DNA from: Verrucomicrobiaceae bacterium
Lineage (GTDB): Bacteria; Verrucomicrobiota; Verrucomicrobiia; Verrucomicrobiales; Verrucomicrobiaceae
Direction of reading: 5' to 3'
Assembly (NCBI GenBank): GCA_027484445.1
Contig: JAIXSY010000021.1
Coordinates: 1-64,000, forward strand
DNA: 64,000 bases
The notes below the pieces were generated by a model. It was not told the DNA's origin and did no database searches. It saw only the letters and a list, made by a program, of their open reading frames with translations. Both the position numbers and the translations under genes were made by a program. Within the stretch, counting starts at the first letter, position 1, and each line of letters begins with the position of its first letter. Positions 24,301 to 34,856 of this stretch are shown piece after piece.

Positions 24301-27300
24301 AATTGAACAATCCAGAAAGAAATGGTGTTTATCGCGTCTTGATCACAAATGATTCTCTCAACCGTCAAGTAGGACGAATCAATCTTGGACGCGTTCCTCT
24401 CATGGATAGTGCTGATGAGATGAAGATTGGCACGGTCGTCCGTGTTTTGAATGGGTCCTCGTCTGAAAGATCTTACTTCATTGCCAGTCGTGTGAGTGAT
24501 TTGAATGTGTCTGCAGTGCATTGGGTTAGAGATGTGAACAATCCTTCATCTTCACTATTGCTAGGGGCAGAAAATATTAATTTATCCAACCCCATAGATC
24601 TCAACACACGTGCTGGGTCTGGTTCAATGATCCTCGGGGGAGCGCAAACATTGACAACTGGAACCGCATTGTTTAGCGGACCAATTGTGATGCAAAACAT
24701 TGCTCCCACGACAAGGGAAACTCAAACTTTGCAGTTAACATCCAATACGCAGACAGGCTTGGGGATCCGTTTCAATGGTCTTATTACCGAATCCAATGGA
24801 GGAACTGCGGGCACAACGGACATGCTATCTTTGGTCAAGAGTGGAAGTGGTGTTGTGACTTTGGCTGCAAACAACACTTTTACAGGTGGAGTGATGATCA
24901 ACCAAGGAACTTTGTTGGTGATGAATTCACCTGTGGATACAACAAGCTCCGCAACCGGCACGGGCTCTGTTCAAGTTAGCGCTGGTGCAGTTCTAGGGGG
25001 TATCGGGACCATTGCTGGTTCTGTCAGTCTCACTGGCACAAACGGAAATCCATCGGTTTTACGCCCTGGAGATCCCTCTACGGCATCATCGGAGGAGGAG
25101 GTTCTAACTCTCCGTCAGGCGTTGACGGTAGGTGCTCATTCAGTTCTTGAGTTCCAATTAGGTGTTAACAATATCACAAAATTGGTCGGCACCAGCATTC
25201 AGTTGACCGCTGAATCTTCTCGGATTGCAGTTCGGCTTCAAGATGGGTATTTGCCAGCCTCAGGGCAGGCTTTTGATATCATGGACTTCACGAGCCTCAA
25301 TGTGTTTGGAGGGGCGAGCAACCTTCTGAATCTTTTGCTTCTCCCTATCGAGAAAGTTTGGGATACCACTCAATTCTTGAGCCAAGGTAGGATCGTGGCG
25401 ATGGAAGACGCTCAACCTGCGCAAATCACCAGTCATCCGACTTCTCAGGTCGTTCAGCAGGGGCAGTCTGTGTCATTCACGGTTGCCTACAGTGGAACGG
25501 GGCCGTTCTCGATTCAGTGGATGAAAAATGGAGACGTCATCCCGGGGGCGACTGAATCGACATACAGCATACCGCGAGCCAATCAGTCTCACGAAGGAAG
25601 CTATACAGTAAGAGTTATCAATCCTCTGAATCCAACTGGTGCTCTCAGTAACGCAGCAACTCTCCAGGTCGATTGGCCAATTTCCATCGTCTCCAATCTG
25701 CCGTCCACAAGTCGTGGTTCATTGGACGATCCTATGACTTTCAGAGTGATCGTTGAAGGTGAGTCGCTCTCGTTCCAGTGGTTTAAGAATGATGAAATCA
25801 TCCCTGGAGCTAACCAAGCCACTTACACCATCAGTGCTGTGCAGGCATCGGATGTGGGTAACTACAAACTAAGAATTACGGGTCCGTTTAATCCATTGCC
25901 AGGTGTATTCAGTGTTACCACTGCTTTTAGTTTGGCAACTGGTGCTGCTATCGTGCTGGATAATCCACAGTCTCAAACGGTTCTGGCGGGGACGGATGTA
26001 GTGCTGTCCGCGCGAGCTGGGGGAGATCGAACACAACGTGTGGTGCAATGGCGCAGAAATGGTGTTCAAATCTTGGGAGAAGATACAGATGTGCTGAGTC
26101 TAACGTCGATCCGTTTGGCCCAAGCTGGTGAATATACCTTCCGGGTTGATAATCGTGTTGGCACAAGAGCAACCAACGCGACAAGCCTTCCTGCCCAGGT
26201 TGTTGTTGTTGATAATTCAGCATTTACTGCGGCGGGGCAAGTCGGTGGAACCGTAAGATTGACGGTTAACGTGGCTCATGGTTCCAAAGTCAGGCCTGGC
26301 TTCAAATGGAGGAAAAACGGCATCGAAATTCCAGAAAGAGGATTCGCTGGCCGTTACACTGGCACGACAACCAAAACCCTTAGCATCGCAAAACTTGAGC
26401 TAACGGATGCTGATGTGTTTAGCTGTGAAGTAACGGGAGCTTCTGGCACTTTGCCGGTTGTTGGGGGGACCCAGCAGCTTCATGTCTTCAATTCGGCTCC
26501 TGCCCTTGTGAAGACCAATCCTCCTCCCGTAGGTATGGTAGGTGCATTCTATTCCTGGAAAATTCCTGTCACTAGCGACTTGGCTCCTAGCACTTCAGAT
26601 CCTTTCCCTGGGCGTTCAGCTCCACAGCGATACGCAGTGACAGGTTTACCGCCAGGATTGAAAGTGGATGCCACGACTGGACTCATCACTGGCTTGCCAA
26701 CTACAGCCAGCCGGTTGGTGACAGGATATCCAGTTACCATCACGGTGACCAATTCAGTTAGGCCGACAACTGAGCAGACTGCGGCAGCGAGGTGGTCCAC
26801 GTTTATTGACATCAAGGCTCTACCTGCTGGTGTTGTTGGCGTCTATGCGGGTCCTATTGTCCGCAATGCAACCCTAAACAACAACATGGGGGGAAGGTTT
26901 GATATGACCGTTTCTTCAACGGGCAGTATCTCTGGAAAACTGATGCTAGGAACACAGACCTTAGCCTTCAAAGGAGCCTTTGATCTCGATGTCAATCCCA
27001 CCACGGGTGTCCTGAATCAGCCTATTGAGGCCAGAATCCCGATTGCGGCGACTCGAACGACGCCATCGCTTGTCCTGAGTTTTGGTTTGAACATCACTCC
27101 TCCAACGCTGCTCGATGCACCGCCGGTGACGATCGTTAGCAATGGGCAAATCACCTCTCGCTTGAGCACCGCAAGTTTTGAAGCATGGAGAAACAACTTT
27201 GCGGCAAGGGCGATCAAAGATGTTTCTATTCCTGCGACTGCCTACCAAGGACTGTATAATTTTGCGTTTGCTCTTTCGTCGGGGAGCGATCTGGCAGTCA

Positions 27301-28106
27301 ATGATGGTAGAGTTCCTCAAGGCGCGGGCTTTGCCATCATGACCGTCGCCGCTGCAGGAACATACACGCTATCAGGGCGAACAGCCGATGGCGAGCGACT
27401 CACAGGTTCAGCTTGGGTTGGGCCTCAAGGGAAATGCTTCGTTTATCAGTCACTCTACACCACGACAACCAAAGGGTCTTTGCTGGGGACATTTGATATC
27501 GTCTCTGGAGCCACTCCTGCAGATAACGACATTAGCGGTAGCTTTGATTGGACGCGTCCCGCAAATCCAGGAGCTACTTTTCGACTTTACAAGAGTGGAT
27601 TCGGTCTCAGCGGCACTCCGGTCTCGACACCTGTGCAGCTAGAGGTTTTTGGTGGGCGTTACCTAGTTCCTGCTGCGACTGGAACTCTGTTTGATTTGAA
27701 TCCGGCTGTGCCAGGTCCTGTTAACATTCAGGCTAACCTGACATTTGCTGAAGATCGCAAGCTCACAGGTTCTATAGCGATGGATGATCCGACAAACTAC
27801 AATCCTAACCTCGCTAACATCACGGTAAGGGCACGCAGTGTAGTGACTCCTTTGCCTAGCTCCTTTGCTAAAACCACACTGACCCCCGTGCACAATACAG
27901 GCGCATTCTCTGGCTCATTTGCGATCCAGGACAACAATAGGCTGACTCGGCGCAGCACTTTCCAGGGCTTGATGGTCCGGGTTCGCTCAATCGGTGGCGC
28001 AGACATGGTCGGCATGGGCTATTTCATCCTGGATCAGCGTCCTATCGGTGCAGAAAGGCCAACATCGACACCCCAACGGTCAGGAATCGTTCAGTTTCAG
28101 AACTGA
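6333..28106 (+). CDS. Giant secreted multi-repeat protein (7257 residues) with autotransporter-associated beta-strand repeats, propellers and Ig-like domains
   Basis: A single uninterrupted frame of 21.8 kb starts with a Sec-type signal peptide (hydrophobic core about 15-30, likely cleavage after CYA-32). By position I read: about 13 GxGYTS-type units (residues 90-628); beta-strand repeats of the PATR type (such as [14 protein letters not shown]) scattered from about 710 to 6200; seven Ycf48-like blades (1180-2167) interrupted twice; GLxVGMxVxG units (1270-2023 and later); YYVV-type units (about 3040-3290, 3510-3680, 5890-5980); KYVRA-type blades (4960-5743) enclosing seven delta-60 repeats (5075-5437); three or four Ig-like domains (6363-6720); a putative-Ig domain (6720-6828); and a repeated beta domain to the end. 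I see no C-terminal beta-barrel, LPXTG or PEP-CTERM tail. It is probably a cell-surface or exported adhesin-like fibre. It lies between cassette genes B and A, and by eye it is more AT-rich than the flanking housekeeping genes. The function is unknown. Confidence 0.9.
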   Translation: MKPKSNMTALCHYLYVAAFVGAFFSSLGLCYAQSSVDGAWNTNGGSWGNFTTNSTPWSYLQPLRPASLTVNLNAGATTGAVVRSGNSIVSIAVDNPGSGYTTRPSVIISGGGGSGARAYALIDNNGQVSQIVVVNGGSNYTSTPTVTISRQVTGFNIIDRGSGYSATPRLSLSGGGGYTSVPTVSFSGGNGTGATATATVNAGQLTAINIGQAGTGYGVAPTVNLSGGGGTGASAVATVSGGAITAINIVSPGSGYTSAPNVTFSTNVATGTAVIEDGRITSIEMNNLGSGYTSAPVVNISGGGPTGNGGSYMDAIVEDGSVVGVRIPGDSGNPAITLPQGGAGGVEASVTLNVDGSIATVNLLNPGQGFTSIPTVLVGVPVVRTATAVSSRSGNTVSAIAVTNAGAGYLTTPSVTIGNNGWQGYTSAPQVRISFAGVTAAIATATRSGSGITGVSINFGGVGYSQATPPTVSFLGGGGTGAAGTAIVNASGAVIGVTITNPGSGYTSTPVVAFSTGGVRHAVATAAVSGGRLSAVNIVDAGSGYTSAPTITFSGGIANGGSHALVTPVLNGNTLASATITNPGGAIQATATAVRAANGSISAVNVTNPGSGYTTNPSVTLGAPGGIVTPTQLAPGGVGSYVHFNNNITGNSTVTFDAPRTVGSLSIGDWINAEDFTLSSGTGGVSSSLTFDMGAQGGAQSFLQKLQGDQDVITAPVVLNNQLNARITTGRLTLSGGVTGSGSLVTSGNGILTVTGAAQGSVVDLWLWNRGVGNAGAQVELGSTGGPLFGNVTLGNASAGTAGFAVLQLLQDRNSDQLNQIADNATIIADAASNRWAYLKLMGGSETIGNIKDIGNALIVENMESETVNTDAVLTLGGNNLDSYIGGFVRNRAGGSGTGTLGLTKNGTGSLTLFGGGITYTGRTVVNGGELRLINTTGFASSIQAAAGTSLILDATGNTSYSFDDTITGSATITKLGSGSVTFTGGQTILDNLSVKAGSIGFFPGSATLRGGRNIIENDFTALGLPGLNRFILVGGSLSVGSLRVDGQYGTEGSFLALTGGALTQNGVATYIDGVLESRGSVVLANTDLRLTGNVLSLNRQVVNSTASRFIIVNNVNGIVVDSILVLATGVSSANNRSIPPNTRVVAVNLATNVVEVSQNVNLVAGTDITFVYSNQTDGVLRGESLDYADVTHDGRKFVAVTSRGTIHTSLNGNRWTQVYEDPSRVPFTGITWTGERLVVVGQQGRVLTSDNGEQWVSQTSGTSTKLNSITNSAISLTGVTTVGSTTVSNVANSSNIPVGSPIFSFATAADARILNVSVSGSVVNLTLDSNAVYTATNVDFGYFRGDVTSGSAAVSNVKTAQTLVTGVSVSGVGIQIDTVIDQIDGPNNRLRLSKAATVSSSGVVLYTLRGNTTLNSNTITNLSNIHGLVVGMTLQGNSVAPGSTITAIDSGAGTLTLSLPAVATANAVPLSIFTVRTVSGSQFLEDVTAVASYNSGMAARGVTIPTDTYVTDNSSNSLTLSRAASANTTIALPAALVGSRTLFRRTGTFSQGNRSVTGVSSTVGLVVGMPVVLPGVVPAGTRIEAIPGANTLTLSQEASALANNATFMVGFDLVSVGDSGTILVSAGGSSGSWVSVTNPATSTNELNSVAWSPSSVLFATVGTNGLMMRSANGLVWSRQTPPLADVENVISAVDSANRRITLNNNAAASASNVSFAGFKATTSLNSPTISSINGMGALRNGMLITTPTGFQPGTTIRSTNPAAFTMELSTTATATISQAPLQTLSGLVTNGSNVITEVTDFKGLMPGMSLHGAILTTPVTIVALDRVARTITVAVPFTQNTRSGFGVMYGDITNNSTLVSNIRLISSGQSLSGASSHLTAGRTLAAAAGVIPNGATISTYSSTANTVTLSVPATDNGFVPLLSFTGTTTNGSNVIENIPASSLSGVSSGMQIYVTGAADATATWQDNTFTITGITTNAGVSAITLSTAPLLNPTGNATVVALGVFTGLATNGQNQIRSISNRIGELPPVLYLPAMRKVAWLGNQFVAVGDYGAILTSADGSSWAIRDSTTARDLYAVTQVGTRLLAAGENGIILSSVNSGSTWTTVRAADSPSLNDFRAIETIRSLATAPSGSGRVFAYGNGGLASNDTAGANWSTVLTDTFSGTSNTLTLAGRIGGAGFISIVNEVATSATTSPAGGTLVNRNNTNRIGDSVTLESRGGMFEFRVNTADNTAFSETMAGLSLTEGQIQLRTFRAGETNGTSTLTFGFLENKPGATIDFQGWQNVSGSRSIVTGSVGANARNRVLFTNAPTLDDGIIGGWATIDNEWATYGTNGITSLAAASYNANDQTSWINSSNVKMLGGRTLSANRVVNSLNIQGQTLNLNSRTLSIESGGLLVHTGTATIQGNSSNAVGGIVTVGAGVNQSPVLNIINSTQLNLNTQVADFETNINTGSAATAGSTTISLGNLTGLTVGMEVSGDGAAAGAFAPGTRIQSIDTDNSRITLTVPTVASVANNASLIFKGGAVSLAKSGSGLLVLGGSNSYTGRTYLNNGTVRAFNAGAFGAEPTSFVADQIQINGGILQMAHIAATNPSLPLSDLTINLNDGKRGITFGSAGGALEVGNLNPNNDAQTNAVPIINLVISNPINAIGALELRVRSNASLGTPQFNSLTLGTNTSANTFRAGIKTETGFEGLINILGNNVIGGIYNEGGRIWVAGNNNFTAPINNRLGTITLSGSNTWNGTNTFTEPLVIAGGRVNLATSSAWGTGGINLEITGGTLNLMGVNQTIRQISGNSGTVITNDEAPDTSSVANLTFDLDRNQTFSGNILDGLNQSRNRIAPIRLIKTGAGILTLNSSQSTFSGGVEILGGGINLISLGGTNDQNSSLGTIFSDDPANLVIDKAVLSLAPSSAINSDRSFTIGTGANAATLVANGTSRSATVTFGQEFRDVISGTYLITTPIAFRGNGPRTLTLSGTGIGDNSFMLELQDSALGSPSGLFKASSGRWVLGKAAPFTGLTTIQEGTLAVTKNDALGTSGVATTVSNSTFTGNLPNGTPVTFPLFATRTAPTLTIISDSVFSGNYPNDTPVFFSTGVGTVLPAEISTGAQYYVVQSNGLSYRIASSPRGLPISLSSNGVNVLVSAASMMPGGLRADTQYYVVESTGSTFKVSITPSGPPLTLTSSGVNVQYVPKLDNFRSTNYDLTSNSFSGRVPNGSIVMLNTKSVSGVSPVVPGGLALRTSYYVVNSNGSTFQLAETPGGSAVVFTSEGTPNSLYYVTNATGSSAAGVNLVGGALELKDVNYLTPETINFEGGSINVPSNSRSLWTGDLNVNAPSSRIVVGVNSNLKLDGNILGYHGINQEGEGTITLTGESIAASTGANGNREWAVRAGTLVLDYSQNNFSKLVDGSALRLGGTRRGGTIVLSGGNHEEIVSQTILESGASKIYRTDGSSTLRLNSLNRLTGSTLYLDGGRIAKSDQPNLNNGNLGTTGIMGAWSVIRDAITNAYWVIPGTTEHNYAAAVDVNTDLFTTTVQHVITRDSVVTFTSSGDLPSGLQSGIPYYAIDSNGANRVFRVSSALNGTRVNITSNGSGTLSIKREQGFQANATSDLFTTLDGHGLANGIRVRVRSYGTLPVGLSADTDYWVVRAQSRSFRLSQTRGGTPLSISTNGSGIHVIETQGVEKRVGPAALTFQVNPDFLPASDGNDKVKVSIQHSPVDGPITSTLTGQGTALDPYIYTITTTPRGIPEDIDRPAPDTNSTSAIVSYVNADIISGKRISEIIKAIPSPSLSSGISFPEFIRMLDNGSYGAPTTLTNGTYDDGRQELSWAKNGGIPGSSSTLDDGFIMPFDSYGSGWDSNINTDVQDNIGLAAVRNTFSLRFANQAAYTVSLLNNGTNAIRTGGILVSPSVAANDSFLTGTGRITTENQGNIQNMLLQQHNTSGSLIISNTISDRAAFDRTAYLTADTRRNLYLSDVNGISAGWSVSGTGITSGSIVVQVDPVENKVVLDRNTDNVYRSGVSYLFTSPDNSSTITKVGEYSNPGRRVLVGITNPSDPTKTGTDGLTVGMTVTGPGITNPTTILQIVDGHSLKLSRDHDGSFRRADYAFVDGGSGAVTRRASTGNNDRRIVLGVVRALTGNAPSSMVSTTDLYIGMPITGPGIPFGSTITFIYNESDIQVSTNHFFTGDQKVLRFTPSIGLEKLGAGTVALTGASNYTGVTFIADGILRVGQLTDGGVSGSLGASSGSSANLVFNGGSLQYVGENSQTNRGFTVAEFARINIGHEKTAATFSGVITSGQDRLEKDGPGTLVLNGNANLSAYRVQQGKLLLQTIDTNPAPGTYAPTNFSTGALTQLVLSGGTLEVRGTPEGNVTQTLGTQMLIEAGASRIIATSVAGFDPNNLTLPTPGRNMVLNLMGQEELTSVIRQAGGTVHFLENPESGAGSASIFLITQGDDRARILPWATYQSGSDTSEGVNHFAAIELGNGAVQSADVASLYSGGPNFLTPAGWSANRSGSRNISPTEDSTKINGNYVGFSGQINTNRFINVLRYENSASSNLVIEAGRTLELLNGAILLPTSVRDGAKSITGAGTLTGGAQNDVNSDLIVHNYNKSASFTIGASVIDRTIRSANVIDGATGLGSIVQGEVEMQLTRSGLSVDFFSMVRPGMTVAGPGIDTGTVVVRSDVAFRRLILSKPALQTRSNQVYEFKDTVNFIQTGTGTTILSGTNGYTGNTYVHGGVLRLDSVGAIPGGIGSTGGASSLIVHGGVVGLAVNDFQRPLGTGIGAIRFNGSGGFAAYNADRIVNIGGELISEPLRFGNNGFVPDGASLILGSHDATHKLTFANPIDLSAFSQAVRVEDGPAAIEAELGGQLTGLGRLIKFGLGTLRLGVSNAHSGGIEVADGKLIVSNAANALGLSSGALRIGSSLTNTSSGAALEVEMEGGAHANRIEFGAINSRGAEWVQGGIVDNPADLPGVPPTRVDVGKELSAAIVDGYPAVAYYDATNQDLKYVRALDVRGTSWGVPVVVASRGNVGRNPSLAIINGNPAITFYDQTAGMLLYSRSTDAQGVVWSTPISVLGQAVTVLCVASLPDGKILVGGSFTNFDGNSVRRLVRLNANGSLDNTFDANIMNGEVRAILPQDLDNDGSIDRILVGGTFTSVRVDKNSTTDLSRTRLVRLNSDGTLDSSIVLSANGDIRTIYAQPDGKVLLGGSFTSINGAVRSRLARLNANGILDTSFSNPDIRNGEVRAIVPEDDNLDTIIDSYVVGGSFTDVGGVIRNRLARFSATGARLGYNPDANNTVFDIVPQTDGKMLVAGAFTNFAGGVVARTRLARLQNDGSVDETFAQEVNGEVRDLHLQVNGQVLLAGVFTQIGDAQRRFAARLNLDGSIDSAFDLNPDAEIRNIIQSQDGKVIVGGLFTQLGSVGHQFVGRLLVTGEPDSSFSQRKVLDWGLSSSLAFVNGNPAIAFQDTAAQDVYYVRSSDANGVAWGNPELIEAQDNLGSKIILEVANIGGDLISKNTFSNTDSSDDVAFISGTANIGTPLIVYSNTTNNTLRYVVALNANGNALPSPLSNWSTPLNAATGASDQFSVEIVSMRPAIVWLDSSTNGLKYIRANTPSGLTNNLRDPETLENVTRLMSELVFTPAWGAPVNLDSGPGVGLYPSLAIINGQPTTAKGRPAVSYYSSPSGDLKLVSAADEIGTAWTAPLTLVSNQDVGLYSKLLMTSDAQPAVAYYNASSLRTNFLVTNNASGYSRISFLADTTLSGSVSLTGSAILSPQAGATAQLSGQINGDARLRLVGEGILSVLNAANSFGAGLASPGLTSVQGAEINGATIIRSGTLIAGATGSLGQGVVEMGDSVPQELNVERSTTRSLTQLGGTFSAFHDGLNVTDSSVGAFLDVSATIDGKYYGLYATTADPATRRFTGDLTNGTRIVFYFSTTPLGLVGGQVYFVRGANGVNFQVATTPDGTAVNIQSTGSDVFYQLADDLDARILVKDELNNPERNGVYRVLITNDSLNRQVGRINLGRVPLMDSADEMKIGTVVRVLNGSSSERSYFIASRVSDLNVSAVHWVRDVNNPSSSLLLGAENINLSNPIDLNTRAGSGSMILGGAQTLTTGTALFSGPIVMQNIAPTTRETQTLQLTSNTQTGLGIRFNGLITESNGGTAGTTDMLSLVKSGSGVVTLAANNTFTGGVMINQGTLLVMNSPVDTTSSATGTGSVQVSAGAVLGGIGTIAGSVSLTGTNGNPSVLRPGDPSTASSEEEVLTLRQALTVGAHSVLEFQLGVNNITKLVGTSIQLTAESSRIAVRLQDGYLPASGQAFDIMDFTSLNVFGGASNLLNLLLLPIEKVWDTTQFLSQGRIVAMEDAQPAQITSHPTSQVVQQGQSVSFTVAYSGTGPFSIQWMKNGDVIPGATESTYSIPRANQSHEGSYTVRVINPLNPTGALSNAATLQVDWPISIVSNLPSTSRGSLDDPMTFRVIVEGESLSFQWFKNDEIIPGANQATYTISAVQASDVGNYKLRITGPFNPLPGVFSVTTAFSLATGAAIVLDNPQSQTVLAGTDVVLSARAGGDRTQRVVQWRRNGVQILGEDTDVLSLTSIRLAQAGEYTFRVDNRVGTRATNATSLPAQVVVVDNSAFTAAGQVGGTVRLTVNVAHGSKVRPGFKWRKNGIEIPERGFAGRYTGTTTKTLSIAKLELTDADVFSCEVTGASGTLPVVGGTQQLHVFNSAPALVKTNPPPVGMVGAFYSWKIPVTSDLAPSTSDPFPGRSAPQRYAVTGLPPGLKVDATTGLITGLPTTASRLVTGYPVTITVTNSVRPTTEQTAAARWSTFIDIKALPAGVVGVYAGPIVRNATLNNNMGGRFDMTVSSTGSISGKLMLGTQTLAFKGAFDLDVNPTTGVLNQPIEARIPIAATRTTPSLVLSFGLNITPPTLLDAPPVTIVSNGQITSRLSTASFEAWRNNFAARAIKDVSIPATAYQGLYNFAFALSSGSDLAVNDGRVPQGAGFAIMTVAAAGTYTLSGRTADGERLTGSAWVGPQGKCFVYQSLYTTTTKGSLLGTFDIVSGATPADNDISGSFDWTRPANPGATFRLYKSGFGLSGTPVSTPVQLEVFGGRYLVPAATGTLFDLNPAVPGPVNIQANLTFAEDRKLTGSIAMDDPTNYNPNLANITVRARSVVTPLPSSFAKTTLTPVHNTGAFSGSFAIQDNNRLTRRSTFQGLMVRVRSIGGADMVGMGYFILDQRPIGAERPTSTPQRSGIVQFQN
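6600..8215 (+). repeat. Array of about 13 GxGYTS-type protein repeats
   Basis: Units of roughly 35-45 codons share the pattern [20 protein letters not shown] followed by a short VxxGxITxIxVTNP strand. It is the N-terminal part of the giant protein, just behind the signal peptide. DNA copies are diverged and no unit is an exact duplicate, so the array is old or under selection for the protein sequence. A stacked beta-solenoid is the likely fold (inference). Confidence 0.85.
9870..12830 (+). repeat. Seven Ycf48/BNR-like propeller blades interrupted by two insertions
   Basis: Blades with the pattern FVAVGxxGxILTSxDGxxW occur at about 9870-10130 (two), 11170-11390 (two) and 12430-12830 (three). 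The first interruption (about 10140-11160) and the second (about 11390-12420) hold GLxVGMxVxG-type repeats. The blade sequence LNSI stops before the first insertion and a related LNSV-AW resumes later, as if the insertion split a propeller between blades. Confidence 0.7.
15450..17370 (+). repeat. YYVV-type repeat units in the giant protein
   Basis: Several units of about 60-75 codons carry the pattern GLxxxTxYYVVxSxGxTFxLxxTPGG followed by a VxxTSxG strand, at about 15450-16190 and 16870-17370. One more copy is at 24000-24270. Similar modules are common in phage and large surface proteins as short beta-rich units. Their function here is unknown. Confidence 0.7.
21210..23560 (+). repeat. Two nested propeller-like repeat sets (KYVRA blades enclosing seven delta-60 blades)
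   Basis: About six to seven blades with the pattern [34 protein letters not shown] are spread over 21210-21550 and 22650-23560. Between the second and third of them lie seven delta-60-type repeats (21550-22650; pattern PDGKxLVGGSFTxxxG...RLARLNxDGSLDxxF). Both sets have the number of blades expected for a closed seven-bladed propeller, so one domain appears inserted in another. Confidence 0.75.
25420..26490 (+). repeat. Tandem Ig-like domains near the C-terminus of the giant protein
   Basis: Three to four immunoglobulin-like (I-set type) domains can be read. Each has a xxGxxVxFxV strand, a WxKNGxxIPGA turn and a DxGxYxxRxxN-like F strand ([51 protein letters not shown]). They are followed at about 26490-26815 by a putative-Ig (He_PIG-like) domain with [20 protein letters not shown]. 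Confidence 0.8.
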
Positions 28107-28259
28107 TTATTTCGAGATCACAAAATGATACCCCGTGTGGCGTCAAAATAGCGACCTTGTATTAACGAAGTAAATACGTTGCAATGACTTCGCTGCTTGA
28201 AATCGAGTCCAAAATCCGATTCAATAGCATTAAATTCCGAAAATCCCCCCAAGAATGTT

Positions 28260-31200
28260 ATGAAACCGCTACGCACCCTCTACGCACAAGCTCGCCGGAG
28301 CAAAGGGCTAGCCCTGATCATTGTGCTTTCGATGCTCTCGCTCGCCACCATCGTCATGTTGGCCTTTTTGAGTGTTGCTGATACAGAGCACAAGGGCACG
28401 ATGACTTATTCATCTGCTCAAACCGCACGTCGTTTGGCTGACACCGCAGTGAATTTGGTGGTATCGCAGATCCGCGCGGGTTCTGATCAGGATATCAATG
28501 TCGCCGGTCGCGAATTTCACGCCACACAGCCTGGAGCTATTCGCAAATACACGGCCAGTGGTGCTTTCCTCGCAGGCTACAAGCTCTTCTCGGATGCCGA
28601 AATGATCTACAACGGCACAGGCGCTGACACAGGCACTTCAGCAGTGAATGACGAATACAACTTTGTTTTGCGCTCTGAGCCTCCTGCAAACTGGAATCAG
28701 CAGAGAAATGTAGCTCGTTACGTCGATATGAATGAACCTGTGGTCAAGGGGGTTGCTTCGGCAGATGGCCAGATCAATTCAGTCCAAACGTTCTTTCCGG
28801 TCATTGATCCAAGGGCTGGTCATAGCATGAATCCATCGGACGGAACTCCGATCCCCATCGAAGGATTCCAGTATTCGACAACGACCGCTCTCTCGGGGGC
28901 AAACTTAGCCTCGGAGGATCCAGTAACACGTCGCCCTGGTATTGTGCAGCCGCCCGCCACAGGGGCAGGCATTGATTCCTTGCGCTTGGCAATGCCAGTC
29001 CAGTGGATTTACATGCTCAAAGACGGAAGCCTAGGGACATTAAACAACGATCTAACTTTTGTCGGCCCAGGGGGAATTCAAGCAAGCAATATCAACCCGA
29101 TTGTCGCACGTTTAGCGTTTTGGGCTGATGACGAAACCTGCAAAATCAACATCAACACAGCTTCAGAGCCGACTTTTCAGGGAAAACCGACTTATTTCCA
29201 CGAAAGGGACCACCGTTGGGCAGATTATGGAGCCGCTCTGCGGGAGTATCAAAGATTTCCAGGCCACCCGGCGACGGTGGCTCTCAGTAGTGTGTTTTAC
29301 CCCAATAGCACTCTCGACAATAACCGTGATCTTGAGGTTTACCCTGTAGGCTCTCCCCCCAGAACTTCCGGCAGCGGAGCTTTTAACTCTGCATTGAGCG
29401 TGAAAAATCGCATTTATAATCTCGCTCCCCGGATTCACACTGGAGGCAGCAACGTCGGCACAAGTTTGTTCGCCCCAGATGCCTTCAATCAAGGAGGCAG
29501 CCAGGGTCTGGCCTCTGCGGTTGATCTGACGAATGCGCTCAACGAGAGACTGTATGCTAGTGTGGATGAATTGTTTTTTGGGGTGGGTAACACGACAACC
29601 CGTCAGCTGAGCGACACGTCCATCGATGGAAATGGAAGCACACAACTCTTCAACAAGCAGACTCTGGAAAGGGCGTCTGCATTCATTACTGCTCACAGCC
29701 GTGCTAGTGAAATCAGCATGTTGGGCCTTCCCAGAATTGCCATGTGGCCTGTTCATACCGATGGAACAAGACGCACAGGTTTCGACAATCTGATACTCTT
29801 TTGTTCTAGACTCGGCAACGCCAATGCAAATGCAGGGAATCTGTATCTCTTTCAGCGTCAGAACCCTCGTAGTGCAACGACGGATGTCAATTTGCCCAGA
29901 AATGCTGCCCTTCTCAACATGTTGGACCAGATTTTGGAACGGGCTAATTTTCCATCCAATACATTCACTCCTGGTAGAGGAGGAAGTTTCCGCGACAAGA
30001 TGCTGCAAGCCGGTGGTTTTTGGAATTACAAACAGCTGATTGTTTCTATGTTCGATTACATCAGAAGCACGAATCTTCATGATAGTTATCTTGTGACGAG
30101 TCGGAACAGTTGGTCTTCCGTTCCGATCAACTACACCAACAATGCGAGAAACATGTATGATGAGCGTGACCAACTGCTGGGAACTTTTAGAACTTACACG
30201 CCGGGTATAGTTCGCAATGTTGCTAATTCCATCAATGTGTTTGAGGACCGTGCCCTTCCGGGTCATGGCCAAGTAACCCCTTCACGTTGGGTATCTCAGA
30301 GCATCAATTATCGCGGTTTCGGCAGAAGCATTTCCATCAGTGAAATCGGTCTCCAGTTCATCTGCACGGCAGATGGACAGCCCGACATGTACAGCTGGAG
30401 ACATTTCGAACCAACGCCGAATGCTGACAACAACAGCTATCGCGTCACGCCAGTCACGATGGCCGATGGACTATCAAGAAGTAACTTTCCGCAAGCGAGC
30501 ATGGGTGAACTTGAGGCACTGGCAGCCACTGGTGTCGTGTCTGGGGGGCGAACGGCTCTCCGCATCAATGAGAATGTTGAAAACGAGTTTCAGGTTTTAC
30601 ATTTCGTGCCACCCGGCTTTCAAGGGCCTTTCACTTTCACCAACACCCAGGCCGGAGATCAACACTGGCGAAATGCAAACATCGGTGTGCCGAATCAAAT
30701 CAAGGATAGGTATTATTCCAATTTTCCTCCGTTGAGCAGGGAAATGGTCAACTCTGGGGGCTTGTATAATGTCGAGCTTGGTCCTGTTACCAGAGAGAAT
30801 CGCGGTAAACACAGGGATTTTCATCCTGGGTACAATGAAAGAAATTGGAACCATACCCTAGATATCGATAGGCCGCTGAATGTTGATCAGAAAAGAATTC
30901 AAGCGTTGCTTCATCTTGAATTTTTTTGCCCTTCGGTGGGTTACACGCAGCTAGTGCCAGAGTTCACGGTTGTGATCAGTGGGGATGCTCTGCGTAACAT
31001 CACTGTTGATGACGGGGAAAGCATTCAGACGCCGTTTCAAAGAACTGGAGATCTCGTTTTGAAAAGTGGAGGTCCTTTGTATGAATTGGATGGTGCCCCT
31101 CAAGTGGGTGGTTTTGCTAGCTTCCGTCGTGTGAGCCGTGGCATGAGTTTGCCGCCTTTCGGCCAAATGCCTGCTGATCCTGATTACAATTCAGATGCAA

Positions 31201-33674
31201 CAGGGAGAATTCATTCTGGATTGGTGAACTTGGAGCTGGCCTCAAATTTCTTCACAGTTGTTGATCGAACTCCAAGCGGTGAAGCATCAAACCTAAAATT
31301 TTCTCTACAAAGTGGCAATGGCATTCGCATTGACCTTTATGATACCCATGATCTTCAGGCGGCTCGGGGTAACCCCATGCAGACGATCTTTTTCACCATA
31401 CCGAATGGGACGGCTCCAACGCCAGACTTGGTCGTTCATCCCAGCACGCGCAAACGATGGATCAATTCCATTGGTCAGGAGTTTGTGCATCCTGCTCTAC
31501 AAGCACCGCACTGGTGGGCGTTTCATCGTGGAGGTGCCTTGGCACGCACTCCAGGGCTTCCTGTCACATCCATGATCCCAGGCCGCTACAATGAACCCCG
31601 CTCCAATATTCAGGATTCAAATGTGCTTAGTTTCTACAATAACGGGATTATTCGTTCGGGAGTCGATGGCGATACGGCGAGAAATGGAAACACAGGTCAA
31701 GATCGTGTGCCAGGAAGCACTGCGCTCATCTATGGCTATGAGAACAATGAAAATTACCGAGATGTCAAAAGGCACGACAATCGCGGCAATCACATTGACG
31801 TTAGACACTCACGTGCGTGCTATACTGGCAATCAGGATTACAACGTGCTCGAAAATCATTACGGTTCAGATGTAGTCAGATCTGTGCAGCCTGGTCATGG
31901 CGACCCGCGCATCATCTTTGCCAAATTTGTGGTGCCTGCCAACGAGTGGTCACCTCATCCTTTGTGGGACGATTCCGCTGTTTTCCTGGCCCATAACTTT
32001 TCTTCATACAATGCAGGTTCTGAGCCCGGTTTTGATCGTAGCGGCGATCAAGTTAGAAATATCCAAGGTTTTGAAGATCCGCTTAAACGCATTCTTCCGC
32101 TGTCAATCAACATGGGCACAAGTTTGACGCCCGATGCTCCTTACTCAGGCTTGAACGACTCACGTGTCAACGCGATCACAAATTCACTTTCTCCCGCTTA
32201 TCTTTTGCAGCGCTATTATGACTTCGATGACGGTGATCCTGGTGGTCGAATTGGTGCCTACATCAATAAACCTGATGAGGGTAACTATTCGGTGGGTGAA
32301 TTCAGAGCTACAGGCTGGCCTCGGCCTGTCGTCTGGCGCGCGAGTTATTTCCGTGCAGACAGCTTTGGAGCGCGCTTTGGCGCGCCTGGACAATCCTTCT
32401 TCACTCCCAACCGCATGGTGAGTTCCCCTGTCATGATGGGATCACTGCCAAGTCGAGTTTACTTCGCTAACGCCACCTCAACAGATCCAACCTTTGGTGG
32501 CAATGGGGCGTGGACGAATCTACTGTTCCGTCCGCACATCCAAATGAACGGAGGTTTTGCTCGTCACCCCGGGCAGGGAAACAACAATCAGCCTCCTGAT
32601 CATTACTTGCTGGATCTGTTTTGGATGCCCGTGGTTGAGCCTTATGCCATCAGTGAGCCTCTCTCGACCGCAGGTAAGGTGAACATGAACTATCAAATGT
32701 TACCCTTTACCCACATTCGACGAGCGACGGCGTTGCACGCGGTCATGAAAGGAGAAGTCTTTGCCGCTTTGCCCAATGTGGATTTTTCAGTCGCGCGTAG
32801 CATGCGGAGAGGGTTTGGTCCAGGAGGGAGTCAAGCTCCAATTTTTAGAGATGAATCTCAGTTGTTTGGTGATCCAGCTGCTAAATGGCATCGTGGCATT
32901 GCAATCGATCGTCTGAACAATGCAAACGGCACGGCAGATGTGCCATGGTGGATTTACAAAGCCGCCAATCAAAGAGTCGTCGGAACATTGCGCCAATTTG
33001 AAGAGCGATTTAATTTTGGTGCTGAGGAAACCGGTAGAGGACCTTCTGGCGTTGGCGGAGGGGCATCAGGTATAAATACCGGAATGCCCAGTGGCATGAG
33101 AACAGGTTTGTTCCGCTCGGCCTCACAAATTTGTGAGACTCATCTGATTCCCACAAGGGTATCGGTGGCGAACAATCGCCCTGGGACCAGTCAGAACATA
33201 GGCGGCGTTAGTTTTGCGATTCAAGGTGCCAACCTGGATAGCTTTGAAAACATCAATGCTTCCGGGTTGGATAGCTATCGGAATCGTGAAACTTCCATTC
33301 AAACCTTCTGGAACGCTCATGCAGGCACCGGTGACAACACGCGTGAAGCACCTTATGCGAATCTTTATGCCAAGCTAACCACACGCTCGAATACCTTCCG
33401 AGTGCATGTCAGAGCGCAGACTCTCAAGAAAGCCCTGCGTGGGGATGCCGATGCGGGATGGGCCGTCGATAAATTTGTGCCGGGTATTGATGAAGTGACG
33501 GGAGAATATCGGGGCTCCTTCCTGCTCGAGCGTTACATTGATATGTCTGATCTAGCGAATGCGGGTTCAGCTGCTGATTTTACGACGGGCAATCCTTTGG
33601 ATGAGCGAGCGCATCCACCCTTAGATAGCTATTATCGCTTCCGTGTCATTGAGTCTAAGCGGTTTGCGCCTTGA
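28260..33674 (+). CDS. Verru_Chthon cassette protein A, giant GspK-like pseudopilin
   Basis: The ATG at 28260 gives 1804 residues and places a basic leader (RRSKG) just before the hydrophobic helix LALIIVLSMLSLATIVMLAF. The +5 position is Ile, not Glu, which is the known signature of GspK, the tip minor pseudopilin. A second GspK-like feature is DDETCKININTASEP (C294 and following residues), matching the conserved asparagine-rich segment of T2SK proteins. Usual GspK proteins have about 320 residues, so this one is more than five times longer, with about 1450 extra residues of no recognised fold and many Asn, Tyr and Pro residues. It follows the giant protein after 153 bp and precedes C by 16 bp. 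TIGRFAM-style cassette membership is recognised from gene order and length; the GspK link is inference. Confidence 0.85.
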   Translation: MKPLRTLYAQARRSKGLALIIVLSMLSLATIVMLAFLSVADTEHKGTMTYSSAQTARRLADTAVNLVVSQIRAGSDQDINVAGREFHATQPGAIRKYTASGAFLAGYKLFSDAEMIYNGTGADTGTSAVNDEYNFVLRSEPPANWNQQRNVARYVDMNEPVVKGVASADGQINSVQTFFPVIDPRAGHSMNPSDGTPIPIEGFQYSTTTALSGANLASEDPVTRRPGIVQPPATGAGIDSLRLAMPVQWIYMLKDGSLGTLNNDLTFVGPGGIQASNINPIVARLAFWADDETCKININTASEPTFQGKPTYFHERDHRWADYGAALREYQRFPGHPATVALSSVFYPNSTLDNNRDLEVYPVGSPPRTSGSGAFNSALSVKNRIYNLAPRIHTGGSNVGTSLFAPDAFNQGGSQGLASAVDLTNALNERLYASVDELFFGVGNTTTRQLSDTSIDGNGSTQLFNKQTLERASAFITAHSRASEISMLGLPRIAMWPVHTDGTRRTGFDNLILFCSRLGNANANAGNLYLFQRQNPRSATTDVNLPRNAALLNMLDQILERANFPSNTFTPGRGGSFRDKMLQAGGFWNYKQLIVSMFDYIRSTNLHDSYLVTSRNSWSSVPINYTNNARNMYDERDQLLGTFRTYTPGIVRNVANSINVFEDRALPGHGQVTPSRWVSQSINYRGFGRSISISEIGLQFICTADGQPDMYSWRHFEPTPNADNNSYRVTPVTMADGLSRSNFPQASMGELEALAATGVVSGGRTALRINENVENEFQVLHFVPPGFQGPFTFTNTQAGDQHWRNANIGVPNQIKDRYYSNFPPLSREMVNSGGLYNVELGPVTRENRGKHRDFHPGYNERNWNHTLDIDRPLNVDQKRIQALLHLEFFCPSVGYTQLVPEFTVVISGDALRNITVDDGESIQTPFQRTGDLVLKSGGPLYELDGAPQVGGFASFRRVSRGMSLPPFGQMPADPDYNSDATGRIHSGLVNLELASNFFTVVDRTPSGEASNLKFSLQSGNGIRIDLYDTHDLQAARGNPMQTIFFTIPNGTAPTPDLVVHPSTRKRWINSIGQEFVHPALQAPHWWAFHRGGALARTPGLPVTSMIPGRYNEPRSNIQDSNVLSFYNNGIIRSGVDGDTARNGNTGQDRVPGSTALIYGYENNENYRDVKRHDNRGNHIDVRHSRACYTGNQDYNVLENHYGSDVVRSVQPGHGDPRIIFAKFVVPANEWSPHPLWDDSAVFLAHNFSSYNAGSEPGFDRSGDQVRNIQGFEDPLKRILPLSINMGTSLTPDAPYSGLNDSRVNAITNSLSPAYLLQRYYDFDDGDPGGRIGAYINKPDEGNYSVGEFRATGWPRPVVWRASYFRADSFGARFGAPGQSFFTPNRMVSSPVMMGSLPSRVYFANATSTDPTFGGNGAWTNLLFRPHIQMNGGFARHPGQGNNNQPPDHYLLDLFWMPVVEPYAISEPLSTAGKVNMNYQMLPFTHIRRATALHAVMKGEVFAALPNVDFSVARSMRRGFGPGGSQAPIFRDESQLFGDPAAKWHRGIAIDRLNNANGTADVPWWIYKAANQRVVGTLRQFEERFNFGAEETGRGPSGVGGGASGINTGMPSGMRTGLFRSASQICETHLIPTRVSVANNRPGTSQNIGGVSFAIQGANLDSFENINASGLDSYRNRETSIQTFWNAHAGTGDNTREAPYANLYAKLTTRSNTFRVHVRAQTLKKALRGDADAGWAVDKFVPGIDEVTGEYRGSFLLERYIDMSDLANAGSAADFTTGNPLDERAHPPLDSYYRFRVIESKRFAP

Positions 33675-33690
33675 TCCTGATTCACTTTGT

Positions 33691-34830
33691 ATGAAAATCT
33701 CGAATACGAAACAACCAAGCGGTTCTTCAAGCCAGCATCAAGGCTTCACGCTGGTCGAGATCATGGTCTCATTGGCCGTCTTGACCATCTTGCTGTTGAT
33801 CAGCGCACAGGTGATTGGACAAGTGCAGTCCACTTGGTCTGCGTCCAATGCACGTGTCAGCCAGTTTCGCGAAGCTAGAGTGGCTTTTGATATTTTGACT
33901 CGAAATATCAGCCAAGCGACACTGAACACATACATTGATTATGATCAAAACTATTTAAGTAGTGCAGCAGGTTCCGGCGCTGCCTCGGCTCCCAACAATT
34001 ACGTGCGTCGCTCCGAACTGCAGTTCATTTGTGGGCCCGCTGCTACGTTGGTCCCCTCAGGCGGAGGGGCCAATTTCTTGCCGGGTCATGCCGTTTTCTT
34101 TCAAGCTCCGCTGGGCATAACAAGCACGCCGGCGTATTCAGGATTGGATCGTCTGTTGTGCGCGCGTGGCTATTTTGTCCAGTTTTCTTCGGATCGTTTT
34201 TGGCGTCCTGGCTTCTTACCACCAGGCAATGAACGCTTTCGCTATCGCTTGATGGAATACAGTCCGCCGACAGAACTGAATACGGTGTATGCCTATGCAC
34301 TGCAGAATGCTGGGAACCTTGCTTCTCCGCTATCGAGGAATTGGTTTTCTGAGCGTGCAGGTGTGGTCACCAATGCATCACGGAGCACAGCTGGAGCGGT
34401 CATGCTAACTCGACCAGTCGCAGATAACATTGTGGCTCTGATCATTTCACCACGTCGTGAATTGAAAAATCCGCAGGAGGTTGAGGCGGTCTCAGGTCCT
34501 ACGCAAATCGCGCCTAGCTACGCTTATGATTCCAGTGCGAGGGATAACATTGGCTACGCTCCAAGCCCTCAGGGCACACAACATCTGTTGCCACCTCTCG
34601 TGCGCATAGTGCTCATCGCCATTGATGAAAAATCCGCTGAAATGTTGAGCATGGGATCTGGGGGCGGATCAACTCCGCCGCTGGGAACGACGGTGAATGG
34701 CGCTTTAACGCAAGCGCACAATCTTGAGGCCGAAGTCCAAGAGATTGTGAAGCAACTCAATCAAAGGCGTCTCAATTATCGTGTTTTCACCACCACCATC
34801 CAGCTTCGTGGCTCGAAGTGGAGCATCTGA
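33691..34830 (+). CDS. Verru_Chthon cassette protein C, pseudopilin
   Basis: The ATG at 33691 (379 residues) gives a leader of 18 residues ending in G18 | FTLVE with Glu at +5 (E23), then a membrane helix (IMVSLAVLTILLLISAQVIG). An in-frame start at 33643 would overlap gene A and give an overlong leader. The globular part includes REARVAFDILTRNISQATLNTYIDY, a pattern also seen in GspJ-type minor pseudopilins (REARRALDxLxRDLRxA), so it is the likely J-like subunit. It is predicted in the inner membrane and periplasm, at the tip of a pseudopilus. It is separated from A by 16 bp and from D by 26 bp, consistent with one transcript. Confidence 0.88.
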   Translation: MKISNTKQPSGSSSQHQGFTLVEIMVSLAVLTILLLISAQVIGQVQSTWSASNARVSQFREARVAFDILTRNISQATLNTYIDYDQNYLSSAAGSGAASAPNNYVRRSELQFICGPAATLVPSGGGANFLPGHAVFFQAPLGITSTPAYSGLDRLLCARGYFVQFSSDRFWRPGFLPPGNERFRYRLMEYSPPTELNTVYAYALQNAGNLASPLSRNWFSERAGVVTNASRSTAGAVMLTRPVADNIVALIISPRRELKNPQEVEAVSGPTQIAPSYAYDSSARDNIGYAPSPQGTQHLLPPLVRIVLIAIDEKSAEMLSMGSGGGSTPPLGTTVNGALTQAHNLEAEVQEIVKQLNQRRLNYRVFTTTIQLRGSKWSI

Positions 34831-34856
34831 TATCGCCACCGCATTCTTTGAAAGTT

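Noticed and set aside
28107..28259. Possible RNA gene or terminator between the giant gene and gene A
   Set aside because: I found no stable stem or T-run and no recognisable RNA motif; a promoter for A is possible but no clear boxes were found.
29163..30272. 369-codon minus-strand frame inside cassette gene A
   Set aside because: It lies fully inside a well-supported coding region, has no start context and no family resemblance. Long antisense frames are common here.
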